NCBI GenBank assembly: GCA_022376515.1
Contig: WTXI01000063.1
Coordinates: 62,001-126,000, forward strand
Source of the DNA: Lactifluus volemus
Lineage: Eukaryota; Basidiomycota; Agaricomycetes; Russulales; Russulaceae
Direction: 5' to 3'
DNA: 64,000 nucleotides
Below are positions 24,999 through 37,379 of the stretch, piece by piece. The notes beneath the pieces were generated by a model, which saw only the letters and a program-made list of their open reading frames with translations, was not told the origin of the DNA and ran no database searches. Made by a program: the position numbers and the translations under genes. Numbering within the stretch: the first letter of the stretch is position 1; each line of letters opens with the position of its first letter.

Positions 24999-25258
24999 GG
25001 CAGGAAGGAAAGAGTCGGCAAGGACGCGGGGGAGAGGGAGAGGGAGGGGCGCAAAGTCACGTTGAAGGAACGAGGGACAAGGGGCAGGGGAAAAGAAGAA
25101 CGGTTACGTTATCAGACGGGGGTGAACCAGTAAATGGGAGCACGTTCGCCGATGGAATCCGAGTTTTGGGTTAGGGAATTCGTTTACCCTGGGTTAGTTA
25201 GAGATAAGTACGCTCTTGAGCTATCTTCTTTCCCATTCCCTTCTTCCCTCAACCCGCC

Positions 25259-28200
25259 ATGAAGTTCGGAAGGAAAATATCCGTAAGTTTTCTGACTTCC
25301 AGTCCAGTCCAGTTTGGTCATTTCTCATTTATTCATCCAAAGCACGACCTTTATAGCGAATGGCGTCCTTTTATATTGATTACAATCTCCTTAAGCGTGA
25401 ACTCAAGGTGCCCATTTCTTCTCATAACCTACTCCTACATCCAGCTCACACATCCCTCAAGGCCCGCACCACCTCACATAATTGGAATGCCACCGATGAA
25501 GAGGAATTCACAAGTATGCTTGAAGGCGAGCTCGACAAAATTCATGATTTTCAGAAAGCAAAGGTACATATCGTTACTATGTCGCCTCACCCTTCCCTCA
25601 AGTCTCCCATGTCCCACTCAGACCGTCGAGCTGTCAAATCGTATCAAGATTGCTGAAAAACAAGTGAGAAAGCTCGTCTCGGAGGAATTTTCCACGACCC
25701 CTTCACCCACCCGGCATCGTACCCTGGAGTCATCGGCCCCCGACTCTGAAGACCCCGAGGCTACCCGGAAGCGTCACGCCCTTGAACAGGACGGTGGCTC
25801 CGATGATGATGACGAGGACGAAGATGATGATCTCACAGATGATGGGTCCACTCAAAGTATCGATGCTCTCGAGGAACAGTTCCGCTTCCTAGAAGAGGAG
25901 GTTGCTACGCTCGTCGCAGACGTGCACGATCTTGCATTATACACTAAGCTCAATATTACCGGTTTCATGAAGATTCTTAAGGTGCCCACTTTCCTGACCA
26001 ATTTGTTGTCGTTATTTACTTGCTGCATCACTTGACAGAAACACGACGTAAGTTATTCCCCCTCCAAGTTCGGTTTCCCCTTGACTAAGCTCAAGCGTCC
26101 CACAGAAACAAACCCCGACTCCCCTTACCCAGACTTTTATTCAGAACTACCTCGAGAAACGTCCATTTTATAAGTATAATTGGGACGCAATTATCGTCAA
26201 GCTCTCCCGTCTGTATGACCTTGTTCGTACGCGTGGCCATCCCGTGCAGGGCGATTCCTCTGCTGGCGGTTCGCAGAGCGCGTTTGTACGACAAACAACA
26301 AAATACTGGGTACACCCAGATAACCTCGTCCCGCTCAAACTCGCGATTATGCGACACCTTCCTGTTCTTGGTTTGTGGTCCATCTAGCCTTCAAAGGGAG
26401 AAAGCTCTGACCGGGTCATTACTGTCGCAGTATTTAATCCCGACAAAGAGTTCGAGACGAAAGACGCGGCCATTACTTCCATTTATTTTGACAATGAAGA
26501 TCTTGAGCTCTATCTGGGTCGCCTCGAGAAGACAGAAGGTGCACAGGCAATTCGTCTCCGCTGGTACGGAGATACCAATGTCACCCAAATCTTCGTCGAG
26601 CGTAAGACTCATCGCGAGGACTGGACTGGGGAGAAGTCGGTCAAGGCACGCTTCCCGATCAAGGAAGAAAAAGTGAATGAGTTTCTTCGTGGAGAATACA
26701 TGATGGATGAAGAATTTGCGGCACTCGTCGAAAAGGGTAAAAAAAGTCAGGCGGAAGTGGACAGCATGCTTCAACTCGCGAATGAGGTTCAATATGCAGT
26801 GCTTACGCGCAAACTTCAACCAGGTTCGTGTCCCCCTCACCTGGATTTGCATCTGTTGATATGAAACGAGATAGTGATGCGGACATTCTACAATCGCACC
26901 GCTTTTCAACTTCCCGGCGATGCCCGTGTCCGCATATCACTGGACACCGAGCTTACAATGGTTCGTGAGGACAACTGGGATGGCCGAGAGCGTGCGGGAA
27001 ACAACTGGCGGCGCACAGACATGGGTATAGACTGGCCTTTCGACCAAGTCCAATCCGAAGACCGCGAGCTTTTCAAGTACGTTCCGTCCAGTTGGTGCAT
27101 ACTCACAGCACTCTTACCGTTTTAGGTATGGTGTACTTGAGGTCAAACTCCAAACACAATATGGACAAGAACCTCCCTTCTGGGTCACTGAACTCGTCAA
27201 CTCGCATCTCGTTGAGGCCGTACCCAAGTTCAGCAAATTCATTCACGGATGTGCGACACTTCTTCCCCATCGCGTAAATCTCGTGCCATTTTGGCTCCCC
27301 CAAAGTCGGTCTCAAGGTCTCATATTCTTTTGACTCTATTGACTTGACCTCTAGTGGACGTTGACATCACAAAACCCAACACGGGATTTATGTCCGTTTC
27401 ACGTCCTTATACACGTTCACCTTCCGAGCGACGGAGCTCTGGTGCACCGACCCCCGATGCTGCCGAGGTGGAACGCGCAGCATACGCCGAGCCCCTATCC
27501 GAAGGCGAAGGAGACGAAGACATGGACATAGCGCCTGCACGCGATGAAGGTGCCCGCATTGGCCTTGCCGGTTCACAAGCCGCCGACGCTATCGCATATC
27601 GAGAAAAGCATCTCAAAGAGCGTGTGCAGCACCCAGGACCTTCGCGTGCCCGCAGTACCGAGTGCTTACCAGTGCTCCCCGCACCTCCAACAACCCCTGC
27701 GCCACGTCCACTGAGGGTGCGAACGTTATCAATCGACCCGCTCATACCTTCTTCGGCGTTCGACGAACGATTGCAAGATCGGTTGCAGGCAGTCAAGCGC
27801 GCTCACGAAGATGGGGTAAATGCGGTGCACGGAAACGATGAGATGGGTGACGATCGCATATTGTCGCGCGAGTGGCGCGCGCCTTTGGGTAAGCGCATCG
27901 CCGTGCCCGTGCGTATCGAACCCAAGGTATACTTTGCCTCCGAACGGACATTCCTTGTGCGTGTCGAGTTCTCAAATGACTTCCCTCACTTGATGTCTTC
28001 CTCCTTGCAGAGTTGGTTGCACTTTGCCATTTACATCGGAACTATCGCAACGACACTGCTGAACTTCATCCCGCCCAACGACGAACGTGGACTCCTCTGT
28101 GCAGCGCTCTTCACGTTCGCGGCGCTGCTTGCGATCGTTTACTCGGCTGGCATTTTCGTTTATCGCTCTCTGCGACTACGCCACCGTCGTGCAGAGGGTC

Positions 28201-28301
28201 TATACTACGACAAGTACGGCCCAACCTTGCTGTGTGCCGTTCTACTCGCTGCCTTGGTAACGAACCTCGCACTGCGGCTTTCAGAGACCGGGGAAGCTTG
28301 A
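25259..28301 (+). CDS. VTC4: VTC complex polyphosphate polymerase VTC4 (SPX-CYTH-DUF202)
   Basis: VTC4 is the catalytic subunit of the vacuolar transporter chaperone, making polyphosphate from ATP and moving it into the vacuole. The SPX domain starts MKFGRKIS (25259) and, after an intron, [22 protein letters not shown]; it includes [11 protein letters not shown], an acidic linker, and [30 protein letters not shown]. The tunnel/CYTH polymerase domain follows: [68 protein letters not shown] (here [11 protein letters not shown]), [30 protein letters not shown] and [10 protein letters not shown] long Ser/Pro-rich linker leads to a C-terminal DUF202 with three membrane segments (about 28015-28290). 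One break of frame occurs at the T run 25369-25372, between RPF and YIDY; a missing T would explain it. The alternative start ATG at 25360 would lose the SPX N-terminal helix. Confidence 0.92.
26039..26047 (+). other. VTC4: 9-nt microexon of VTC4 (Lys-His-Asp)
   Basis: Flanked by an AG acceptor (ending 26038) and a GTAAGT donor (from 26048). It encodes exactly K-H-D, which joins ILK upstream and KQTPTP downstream to rebuild the conserved KKHDK of SPX domains. Confidence 0.85.
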
Positions 28302-30496
28302 ATGACAATCGCCAGTCACTCCACTGGCTAATAAGTTATGAATTACGAGTCGTATCACCGCCCTAGGACATTTTCGAATTCTTCTCTTCTTTCGGCAGGC
28401 GTCAACTGGCACGCTTGGTCGTGTACTAGTATTGGTCCGGTTTCTCAATCGTCAGATCTCAGTTTCCCGCTGTCCTCATTGTTTTAAGTCAGTCAGCTTG
28501 CCAACCAAGACATCAGCGTGGTCTTGGCCCCCAGACGCGCAAGTCATCCCCCATTCCCAGCCCAGTCAATTTACTGGGGAGGTCAGTAATGTGCGAAAGT
28601 CATTGGATGTTGACTGCTGGACATCCCGAGAATGTTGAATCCATTAGTACACCTGACTCGCACTCGATACAGACTATACACATCCTCCGGGCACCGAAGT
28701 TGTCCTCGCAAGCCAGTGACGTTGAGGATCACCTAGGATAGAGCTACGGCATGTGAGAACCTGCTGGCCACGGCACAGGCTGCACAGGCTATTAATAGGA
28801 TGGTTCTACTGTATGGGCAATTGAGACATTTTTGCCCCGTTCATCGCTTTCGGAGCCCTGAGAATGATTTTGGGGATTCAAGTTGGGGATGCTGAAGTGC
28901 GAGGTGTACATGATTACGCCACATCATAAATACCAACGTCCATTAACCATGAATATATTTTCTCCTTCCATCTGTCCCCGAAAGGTCGACCCATATCTTC
29001 GGGGTTGTTAGGCGAAATGGCATGGTCCGTACATCAGGGATTCAGCATCCCGTTGAATGAGTGGTGGTACCATATGATAGTCGCTTGTGATCACCCAACG
29101 ATGAAACGAAAAGCCGAGAAAGCACATCTACTGTACTTGATTCTGATTAGGGAATGTCGATCATGTGCTCTGTGCGCCGAAAGGGTGCTTCATGAAGTTG
29201 ATTCGGAAAGGATTCAACACGGAATATCGAATCAGCCGGGAAGAGACGGACTTATTATTAGACAGCTTCTTGAAGGGCACGAGCCCGCGGACCGGTTGGC
29301 ACAAAGTTAGAGAAAAGTATCATATGATTCATTGGCCTCCCAGGACAACGGCCCAGATCAATGAAATCTGAGAGTGACGTTGTCTCCACTGGCACCGTGC
29401 ATGCCAGTGCGCGCGCAAAACACTCCATTCAGAGAATTGAAGGTGAGCAGTCCAATTAACTGGGAAGGGGGATATGAAGGAAATAGTACTGTAGTTAAGT
29501 TCGGGTCAGCCTCGCCGAGGCCTCATTCGACGACGACAGAAGCAGCTGCTACCTGAGGTCTGGCCGTGACTGAGGCTTGAGTGCTTGTTGTTGCTAGTGT
29601 GTCGATATTGTGCTTCCTGGACTCCCTACTATGAATTGATTGGCCTGCTTTCTGGTGCGTTACTGTACAGAATGACCCCCAGTGTATTAGTCTCAACAAA
29701 GCTCGATCGATGAACGATAATGTGATACAGCGAGACGGTTGGGCGTCTGTCCTCCTCGTCAATTTCATCATCATGATAACATGCTTGCGCCACGCGGCGC
29801 ACGCCTCACAGGTTGGCAGACTACAGACTAGGCCTAAAAACACTAAATACCCTATTTGATACAATCCATCTCCCCTCAGGAGTGACAAGCACAGCATGGC
29901 TTCATTGATCGGGGCCCTCCACATCACGTCTTTTTTCCCCGGTCGAATTGTTGGGTCAGATCAACCGTCTGAGGCAAAACCCGTCATCTCGGTGCATTGT
30001 GTCACGGTATATGCGAGGTGGGATATTGTAGAACCTTTTTCCACATCATTTTCTGTCGACGCCACTCGCCCGAGGCCTAGACGTCTAGACAGTCGTACAT
30101 CGCTTGCCAGTGCGGACCGGAGAATACGCTTTGGCTCTTTGCTTTGTGTCCGTTTCTACCCAGATCCGGACCCGCTTGTATCCCTTATACAGGACCGCTG
30201 AAGTAAGTACAATAAGCTCATTGAAAGGGTGAAGACACACCGCCTGTCGCTAAACCCTGTGGGGAATCTTTGAGGTGGATGTTGAAGCCCTCAAAGGGCC
30301 TTTCACGTCAACTACACGGAGAACACGAGGCGATACAATTGCAGTCGGCTAAAGGCCTCTCGGCTGCGTGGCAGGGCTGACCAACAACAGCATGATCAAA
30401 GCTGATTGGGCATCTTGGCCCCAAGACGACTTCATTATGATAGCAACTGTGGACGCAGGCTCGTGAATGGGCGCTGCCTTGGAAGCGCCGGAACCT
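28302..30496. other. Gene-sparse 2.2 kb
   Basis: Several frames of 60-134 codons occur (for example 29005-29310 plus and 29523-29927 minus), but none shows a recognisable domain, consistent codon bias or intron structure. I see no transposon terminal repeats. It contains the upstream region of the zinc-finger gene. Confidence 0.4.
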
Positions 30497-30504
30497 CATA
30501 AAAG
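30497..30504 (+). promoter_or_regulatory. TATA-like box of the zinc-finger gene
   Basis: CATAAAAG lies 65-72 bp upstream of the chosen ATG (30569), a spacing that fits a basidiomycete core promoter. It also argues against using the in-frame upstream ATG at 30467. Confidence 0.35.
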
Positions 30505-30568
30505 ACCAGGGCCCGCTTTTTCCCTCCACAAAGGTTCACCCCTCTGTACCTACATCCACGACACGGAA

Positions 30569-32483
30569 ATGGCTTTCACCATGGCTTCTTCCCACATCAT
30601 GACACCTGAATTCCCTTTCTCCATCTGGTCAGATACTTTTCCCGCTGAGGATTACACTGCTGAATGGTCCGATTTCACGAACGACGCACAACTTTCCGTT
30701 GTGCAGGACCCGTTTCTGGACAATCTTGTGAGCGTGGTCTCTGGGATATCGAAACGTTACTCACATTCCCGTGTCACAGGATGTCCACTCTGGCAACGCG
30801 ATCAACAGCGTTGCCACATTTTCCAATGTCGGTGCCGTCAAAGCTGCGGCAGCATATGCTCCTCCTCCCCCCACCAGCGAGATTTACCTGGAGGATCTCG
30901 TGGACAACAACTTCCACCAGGTGAGCAGACAACACCTTATCGTTGGTTGAGGGCGTTGGCTTACTTTGTTGCGTTACAGGATCCTTGCTCCCTCTGGCTC
31001 GCACCAACCCCCTGTAGGTCCCAGTTTTTCTCCTCCCATGCCCTTTTTTGTTCACCCAGCGTAAAGCTTTGACGGACTCAAGTTCCGTCCCATCGCCGTC
31101 TGGCGATTCGCCGTGGGCTGAGAACCTGGCCTCACCCACCTACCCAACACCTGGGGTATTTACCGTGAGTACAAGTGACGCGAATTCAAGAACTCTGCTT
31201 ACCTCGAGACAATAGCAGGACCCCTTGCCAAGTGGCTCCGTGACGGGGCCAACATTTCAACCAGAACTGCCATGGCATGAAAAGTCTGGCCAGTTTGACT
31301 ACGTTACACCCCAGTTCTTTGTTGGTGACAGCAACTGGGATGGGGAAACTGCACCAGCCTACAGTGCAGGTTTCTTGGATCATACTGACATAGAGGGATA
31401 CCCGTCGTAAGTATCTTCGTCTGCTTTTATAAAAGCTACACTTGCTGACACTGGGAGTGACAGGTATCCGCTAGAGTGGTCGCTTCAAGGGCCCACTCTT
31501 AATGGACCCGGGGAAGCGTTGGCCTTGCCAACACCGTCCCCCGCCCAGAAAATGGCAGTGCCAGGGACAGTCCTGGGCAAACGCCCTCACAGGGACGATG
31601 ACAATTATGATGATGAGGGCCTAGGTGTGAATGACAGTAATCAACAACGCCCACACAAGAAGGGCAAGGACAAGATGGCTGTGAGCGGGGTTCTGGAGGC
31701 AGCGGGAGCCACAAGGGGGCCCGCATCAAACCTGCCACCAGGACCTCGGCAAATAGAAATGATAAATCCAAGACGGTGGGGCGCGGAGCGGGGAGGCTCG
31801 CGACCACGACGGCGGAAGGAGTTTATCATCAATCTCTGCCGGGACCAAGTGACCAGCAGGTGTTGGTGGGGACTACTGCGCTAGGACAGCTGACTTGGGT
31901 TGAGGAGAGTGTGGAAGGAGGATCGTGGCACCACAGCAGCGTAGTGCGGAAGGAGGTGGAGGTACAGAGCACCGAGCCCGACCGAGACGGCGAGAACGCG
32001 ACTGACGAGCTGTTCTGGATCCCGAGAAGGCTGGACGCACGACACCAGGCATTGCTGGTGGCTAAACCGGCCGACTGGCAGCGCAAGGCGGTCGACGAGC
32101 TGAAGTGTCGACTCTGCCCGGGCGCGGACTTCAGCGACTGGGAAGACTACAAGAGACACTGCGACACATCAGAGGCCCACCCAGCGAAGATATCCTACTG
32201 CGGTCACTGCGGAGATTTCTTCGCGCGCAGCGACGCGCTGAAGCGTCATCGCGAAAAACGGCCCCTAGAATGCATCTGCACCACAGCGGAGGTCGCAGAA
32301 GTCAAGCGCACAGAGACAGCTCGGGTCTTCGAGGAGTTCAAGGCGGAACTGGAGCGCTGCTTAACGACAGACGAGGAGATTCCGCCATCGTTTGCCCGGA
32401 CTATCAAGGACATGTTTCCCGACTCGTCGAAGAGAGGCAGCAGGGAGCAGAGCCGCAAGCGAAAATCTCGGGCTGGACGTTAG
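30569..32483 (+). CDS. C2H2 zinc-finger protein, putative transcription factor
   Basis: A multi-exon gene. The N-terminal part (MAFTMASSHIMTPEFPFSIW) is rich in Ser/Thr/Pro and acidic residues, like an activation region. The middle has a basic nuclear-localisation-like stretch (GKRPHRDDDN, RPHKKGKDK). The C-terminus carries two adjacent zinc fingers: CRLCPGADFSDWEDYKRHCD (C-x2-C...H, about 32109-32168) and CGHCGDFFARSDALKRHREK (about 32202-32261), followed by a coiled, charged helix and a basic end (SRKRKSRAGR). The first finger's second histidine is offset (EAHP), so it may be an atypical finger. At about 31770-31860 the frame changes; an intron with donor near 31778 or 31850 would explain it, or a lost base. 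The targets are unknown. Confidence 0.7.
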
Positions 32484-33975
32484 ATGGCATCATCATCTAT
32501 TACTTACTTTTTTCTTCTTCTCTTTACTTGCTGGTCCTACTGTGATGAGCAGTCGCAGTGTGGCGCCATGGACGATTTTTTTCCCTATCTGTTTGCTTTG
32601 CTTGTGCTTGTAGTCTTCAGTTCCAGTTTGTCTTTCGACCCCCTGCATATATATACCGCGAGATTTCTCGGTTGGCTCTGAAACTGGTGTCCGGTTACGC
32701 ACTATCCCCATCTTTCCAGCAGTCCTGCCGAACAGCTGTTGCGGAGAACCCTGTACCACACGAACCGCGGGATTCCGCGTGTAGGCGAACTTGAAGCAAA
32801 AAAAAAATGAACGAGATGAACAGAAATAGAAACAAACGATCGATGGACTGTAGCGGTATCGGATCACTTTATAAAAGCCGCGTCGACTTGAAACAAATTC
32901 TTGCCACGCTGCCGCAACGTGAGTGAGTCGGATGCAAGATCAAACCACCGAAAACATGCCTCTTCTCCCACAACGAAGATACTCAGCATGATCCTGCAGT
33001 GCACGCGATCACACACGACAAACACACATAGACTCCGCCACAAGCCTTGCCGGATCAAGGGTTATTATCGGAAAGTCTTCCGAGACAGACCTGACACAGG
33101 AGTCCACGCGACCCATTCGTTGACGAGAGGGGGGAAAGGTGATAGATGGAAAGAAGAGGAAGAAACGCGCCCATCGATTAGGAAGCCAGCTGCAAGACGC
33201 GTCGGCGTCAAACTTGAATTGGGTAAAATTCCTTCCGCGAAGCAAAAACCAGCGACAACGATCACATTCTTAGCGAAACACGACGACGGATGGCGATGGA
33301 TTAGGTCTACTCTGATATAGCTTCTGTGGGTGAGCATCATTGAAAAGGTGCTTTTTTTTGGCATGCACAGACACACTGGCGGACACAAATCATGAGTGAG
33401 TCGCGTGTGAAATGCCGATTATGCGCGTGTCGATCATGCTGCATCGTACGTACTGTACAACATTGCACAGATGAAAGGCGTCCACTCCCTCCATACTTGC
33501 CTCAGTCAACCCCGATAGCGGTGATGCTACTTGATGGACCTAATATAGCTAAACGGCCGCCGCGGCGCTGCCGTAGAGGCCTGTTCTCGAGACCAAGGCT
33601 TCAAATTTAAATGGCCTCCTTTTCCAATCTCCAATGAAGTCGCGCTTCCGGGTAACTCAGCAGATCCACTCGACAAACGTATGGCATAGCTGGTCAACTA
33701 TGGAAGGGTGTCTCCACGGAAGTGTAGATGAGACCGTCATCAGTCCATGTGTCAGTTAGAAGTTCAAGATCATGATGGGACGACCTGTGTCAATAGACTG
33801 CATTTTGTGCTCGAGTTAAGACATACTGGAAGTCACTCCATGCGAAAACCAGAAGTACGTAGTAGTTATGATACAGTGAGATGGTGTGTTGTGCTACAGC
33901 AGTCATCTAAGGATGGATTTTGGATTTAGAGGCTGAAAAAATAAAGATTGCTACGCGACAATACGAGTAAAGAGA
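32484..33975. other. Intergenic 1.5 kb, no supported gene
   Basis: 3' flank of the zinc-finger gene followed by A/T-rich sequence. Frames at 33009-33388 on the minus strand are compositionally odd and overlap others. Nothing is recognised. Confidence 0.4.
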
Positions 33976-35308
33976 TCAAAGAGCGTCGCGAGTGTCGTGA
34001 ATATTCGAGGACGAACTTGAAGAATCTGAGAGCAGACATGAGGTTTCGGATGATGACTGCCCGTCCTCCTCGTCGACATCGTCCAGAGTCGAGGATGAGG
34101 AAGCCGGATAAGCCGTGTAGAGAGGCAGGGGTATCGAATCGTCGTACTTGGAAGGGTAGAGTACGGGGGAAGTTCAGGTGTATGATAACGGTGCGTCGTA
34201 GGCATAGTAACGGGGACGACGGAGGAAGGAGAAGAATTGGGCAAAGACAGGCGCTCTGGGGACGGTGACTGAGAATTTGGGGAATCGGTGCGTGGCGGTG
34301 CGCCGGGGAGACGAACAAAGTGGAGAGCGAGGAGGTCGCCGCAGGTTCCGAATCACCCGCGTCGTATACAAATGTCACGACGGCGCGTATCGAATGCCTG
34401 ACGCAGAACAACGGGCCCTGTGAGGTTGTTGGGAGGTGAGGGATCCCGTCCACTCGAAATTCTCGTCCTTGCAACGTCTGTGCATACGGAACGTTGACTT
34501 CGACCGTGAGCCACGGTGCCTGGCGCAGGCCTTCACCATACTTGCTGGCGTGTTCCCCCCTGTCAAGGGGAACGTCGATGTAGTTGAACCCCAGGAGGAG
34601 GAGCGAGTGGACGTCATCGAAGCTTGCGTGGCGGTTGTTCCTTCTGACAGGAAATTCGATAGCTCGTCGCGTATTCGAGCGGAACTAGAAGCACGAGTTT
34701 GCGTTGAGGGCACTCCTTGAACGAATCACTAGAGGGAAAAACGTACCTGTATTGGTCGATCTGCGATAGATGAAGAGACAGGTGTGAGACGCGAAGCTTA
34801 GAGGCTTGGTCGTCGGACAAAGACGGCGTCTGGACACTGAGAGAGAACGGAAATCGTTCCCCGTCCACGCTAACGCATTCCGGGACAGAAGCCAACATCT
34901 CGATCTTGGATATACAGTAATATCCTCGGGTATCGGCGGCCGTTGGTTCTCCGAACGCACTTCCTGCCCGCTCGCCCTGACGGAATATAACGCAGGACGA
35001 TACGACGTCGCGCTCGGCGGGAGCGCGAACCGGTTCAGCTGTACGGGGAACTGCCTGGCGTGAGCGACTTTGTTTCTGGAGGAAAACGAGGGGCAGAGAG
35101 CGGAGAGCTAAATCGGACCATGGTGCGCGTCTTCTCCCGCGTTGGCGTATTTCATCGTGGCGTAGAGGTTGTACTGCGTGCCTGACACGCCCTGCCTGCA
35201 ATCTCCGTAGAGGTCGCTTGCGGGACGCCAGCCCAGGATGGGGAGATTGAACATAACGTGCCAGGTGGAGGGCTGGTCTCCGTCCTCCCCACCGGAGCGT
35301 GATTCCAC
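33976..35308 (-). CDS. Arrestin-like protein (fungal alpha-arrestin type)
   Basis: Minus-strand blocks match a basidiomycete arrestin-fold family. First come LPILGWRPASDLYGD, RQGVSGTQYNLYATMKYAN and VAHARQFPVQLNRFALPP (about 35260-35000), then SKIEMLASVPECVSVDGER and RFPFSLSVQTPSLSD. After an intron come SFDDVHSLLLLGFNYIDVPL and WLTVEVNVPYAQTLQG. The C-domain block CVRHSIRAVVTFVYD is followed by a Pro/Tyr motif-rich end (ELPPYSTLP) and an acidic Ser tail finishing at 33976. Alpha-arrestins link membrane transporters to Rsp5-type ubiquitin ligases through PPxY-like motifs; PPYS here is similar but not exact. The frame breaks at about 34930 and around 34140-34180 without splice sites. The N-terminal start is unresolved: the 5' arrestin strands expected upstream of 35.3 kb are not visible. 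It could be a 5'-truncated gene or affected by sequence errors. Confidence 0.6.
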
Positions 35309-35639
35309 CGGGGGATAACGTCAATACCCGTTGCTTGTTTTTCCTCTTCTTGATAGCAGTGGCTTGCACATCGTCTTCTCCGTGTGCACCAAGTCTTGAG
35401 AGATGTTGGTAATCATTTTTCATTTTTTAGCCCGCGGATGATCTTCTTACGCTCATTCCGAGCTTTTTTGTGACAATAGCTGATCGTTCCGTACAAAAGA
35501 AAACATATGCGGTGGCCTTAACGAGTATGTTTTGTGACCTGTTACTATGTTTTTTCTTCCTTGTCTCATCGTGAACATTCCGCTCCATGCTTGTCATATA
35601 TCTCTGTATGTTTTTCCATCGACACCATCGAATTGGGGG

Positions 35640-36755
35640 CTAATAACTGCCAGTTGCGTTAGGATTGAGTGTGGAGCTCCACCGTGGTGAAGGAGGGTTG
35701 AATATGTCGTTGTCGTAGTCGAAAGGAACACCCTGTCAAAAGGGTGACTCTGGATAGGGGTGGATTCCCACAGAGGTAGAGACTCACCTCGTCAGGTTTC
35801 CCAGGAGGCTTGACCTTCCTCCAAAGGACACGAAATCTAGACTCGTTTTTTGACGAGGGGGCAGAGGCATACGCTGCAGCCGCGAGTACATCAAGCAAGC
35901 GCTCGCGGACGATGGGTGATGTGCGCTGGGAAGTAATAACATCTTCGAGGGTATCCATGAACTTGCTTTTCATGCATTGATAAACGAAAAGTTCCGATGA
36001 ATTCCGAAGCATGACAGCCCAAAGCTGCGTGGACGAGATTAGAACAAGATGGACAAGATTAGGTAGGATGCGCACCCTGGCCGCTGATAGTTGTCGTGAC
36101 GGTTCGTCATAGTATCTAAAGTTAGTTAAACCAGATTAAGAAAGTCTAGCAAGGAGGGACGGAGAAAAACAGACTTGAATTCTTTGCGGAGAGCTTTTGT
36201 AGCTTCCTTGGCGTTCGCTCTGGTGGCCGATGCCCGCTCGCAGACCTCGAGAACGACGGCCCAGTCCTCAGACGAGGTAGCGGTCAAGTAGCCTAAACAC
36301 AGTCGATGGTCAAAAGAAAGAGTTGAGGATAGAAAAGCAATATACCGATCAATGTCCTGAGATCCTGTTGACCGTCATGAGTTTCGCCAATTTCCGCACC
36401 TGGGGGGGAAGCTCCTGGAGGTAGGAACGCTAGCGAAGAAGTTTAGTGGCATGAGCTTTGCAGCTTCCGGATTTGCGCTAACGTCTGAAGGTAAGATATG
36501 CCAACTCTCACCGTCTGAGGCAGGTGTCCCCTCGGGAATGGGACGAAGTTGGTGGAGAGGTTGGTAAGTGAGACGTTGAGGTTGGGATGGAAGAAACTCA
36601 TTCTGTGAGTACAGATGGTAAGCAAAAGGAGGGTAAAGGAAAGGAAAGGGAATGACCTCTGGAGTATTGCCAGACGTTAAGTCTGGTGGGACTTCCCTTG
36701 AAGCCAGGGTGACTTTGGTCAGCTTGGGTCTATCCCTTGTGAATAATTTGCACAT
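35640..36755 (-). CDS. VHS-domain protein (endosomal sorting, LSB5/GGA-like)
   Basis: It starts MCKLFTRDRPKLTK (36755), followed by a low-complexity segment (NEFLPSQPQRLTYQPL, EGTPASDGESWHILPS). The core is a VHS superhelix: GYLTATSSEDWAVVLEVCER, then SATRANAKEATKALRKEFK, then YYDEPSRQLSAA, then LWAVMLRNSSELFVYQ, then DTLEDVITSQRTSPIVRERL and LLDVLAAAAYAS. Introns of about 50 nt separate these blocks. After GKPDE an intron joins to GVPFDYDNDIFNPPSPRW, ending NPNATGSY at 35640. VHS domains bind cargo or ubiquitin at endosomes and the trans-Golgi. Compared with what I know of Agaricomycete relatives, the linker between the N-terminus and VHS appears short here. No GAT, FYVE or UIM domain is visible. 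Confidence 0.75.
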
Positions 36756-37336
36756 GGGAGATGAAAAGGAGAATAAAAAGCGAAAAAGGATAATAAACAG
36801 AGTTGAAGAGGATGAGGCTGTTGATGCATCGTTGATGGCTGGGATCCCACTTGGGTGCCCAACCCGCATTTGACCATTACTTCACAGATTATAAATTGTC
36901 CTGCTTTCTATCATAAAGTGCTCAGATGGCATAATTGCAGGCCAACCAGTGCAAGCTCCAAATCCTCCTTTCTGAACATTATCACACAATTTCACTTGTT
37001 GTGCATGCTTTCAACCTGTGATACTAAACTAGCATGGGCATCTGGTTCCAGGTGTGCAACAAGTGGTGATTTAAAGTAGTAGAAAATCACATAACTTTCA
37101 CTGCTTCATGCAACTGCAAGCAAGGTTGAGGCTAGCATTTCTAGTGATAAATGGTCATGAGCCTTAATCATTGGTGCCATAATCAGGGAGATTGTGTGTA
37201 CAGCCGGCCGTGTACAATTACTGGAGATGCCAACAATGTCGGCCCTGACCTTGCTTGCATTTGCAAGGGCCCTGTAAGTTAAAGCAGAAATGTCCTGGCC
37301 GCGGCTGTTACAATAACCGCCTTATGCTGAGCCGTC
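36756..37336. other. Intergenic 0.6 kb
   Basis: No coding signal recognised. It leads into the GTG repeat and the retroelement remnant. Confidence 0.4.
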
Positions 37337-37360
37337 GTGGTGGTGGTGGTGGTGGTGGTG
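37337..37360 (+). repeat. (GTG)8 microsatellite
   Basis: Uninterrupted GTG triplets at the left boundary of the retroelement remnant. Confidence 0.9.
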
Positions 37361-37379
37361 ACGATGAGAGGACATCTTC

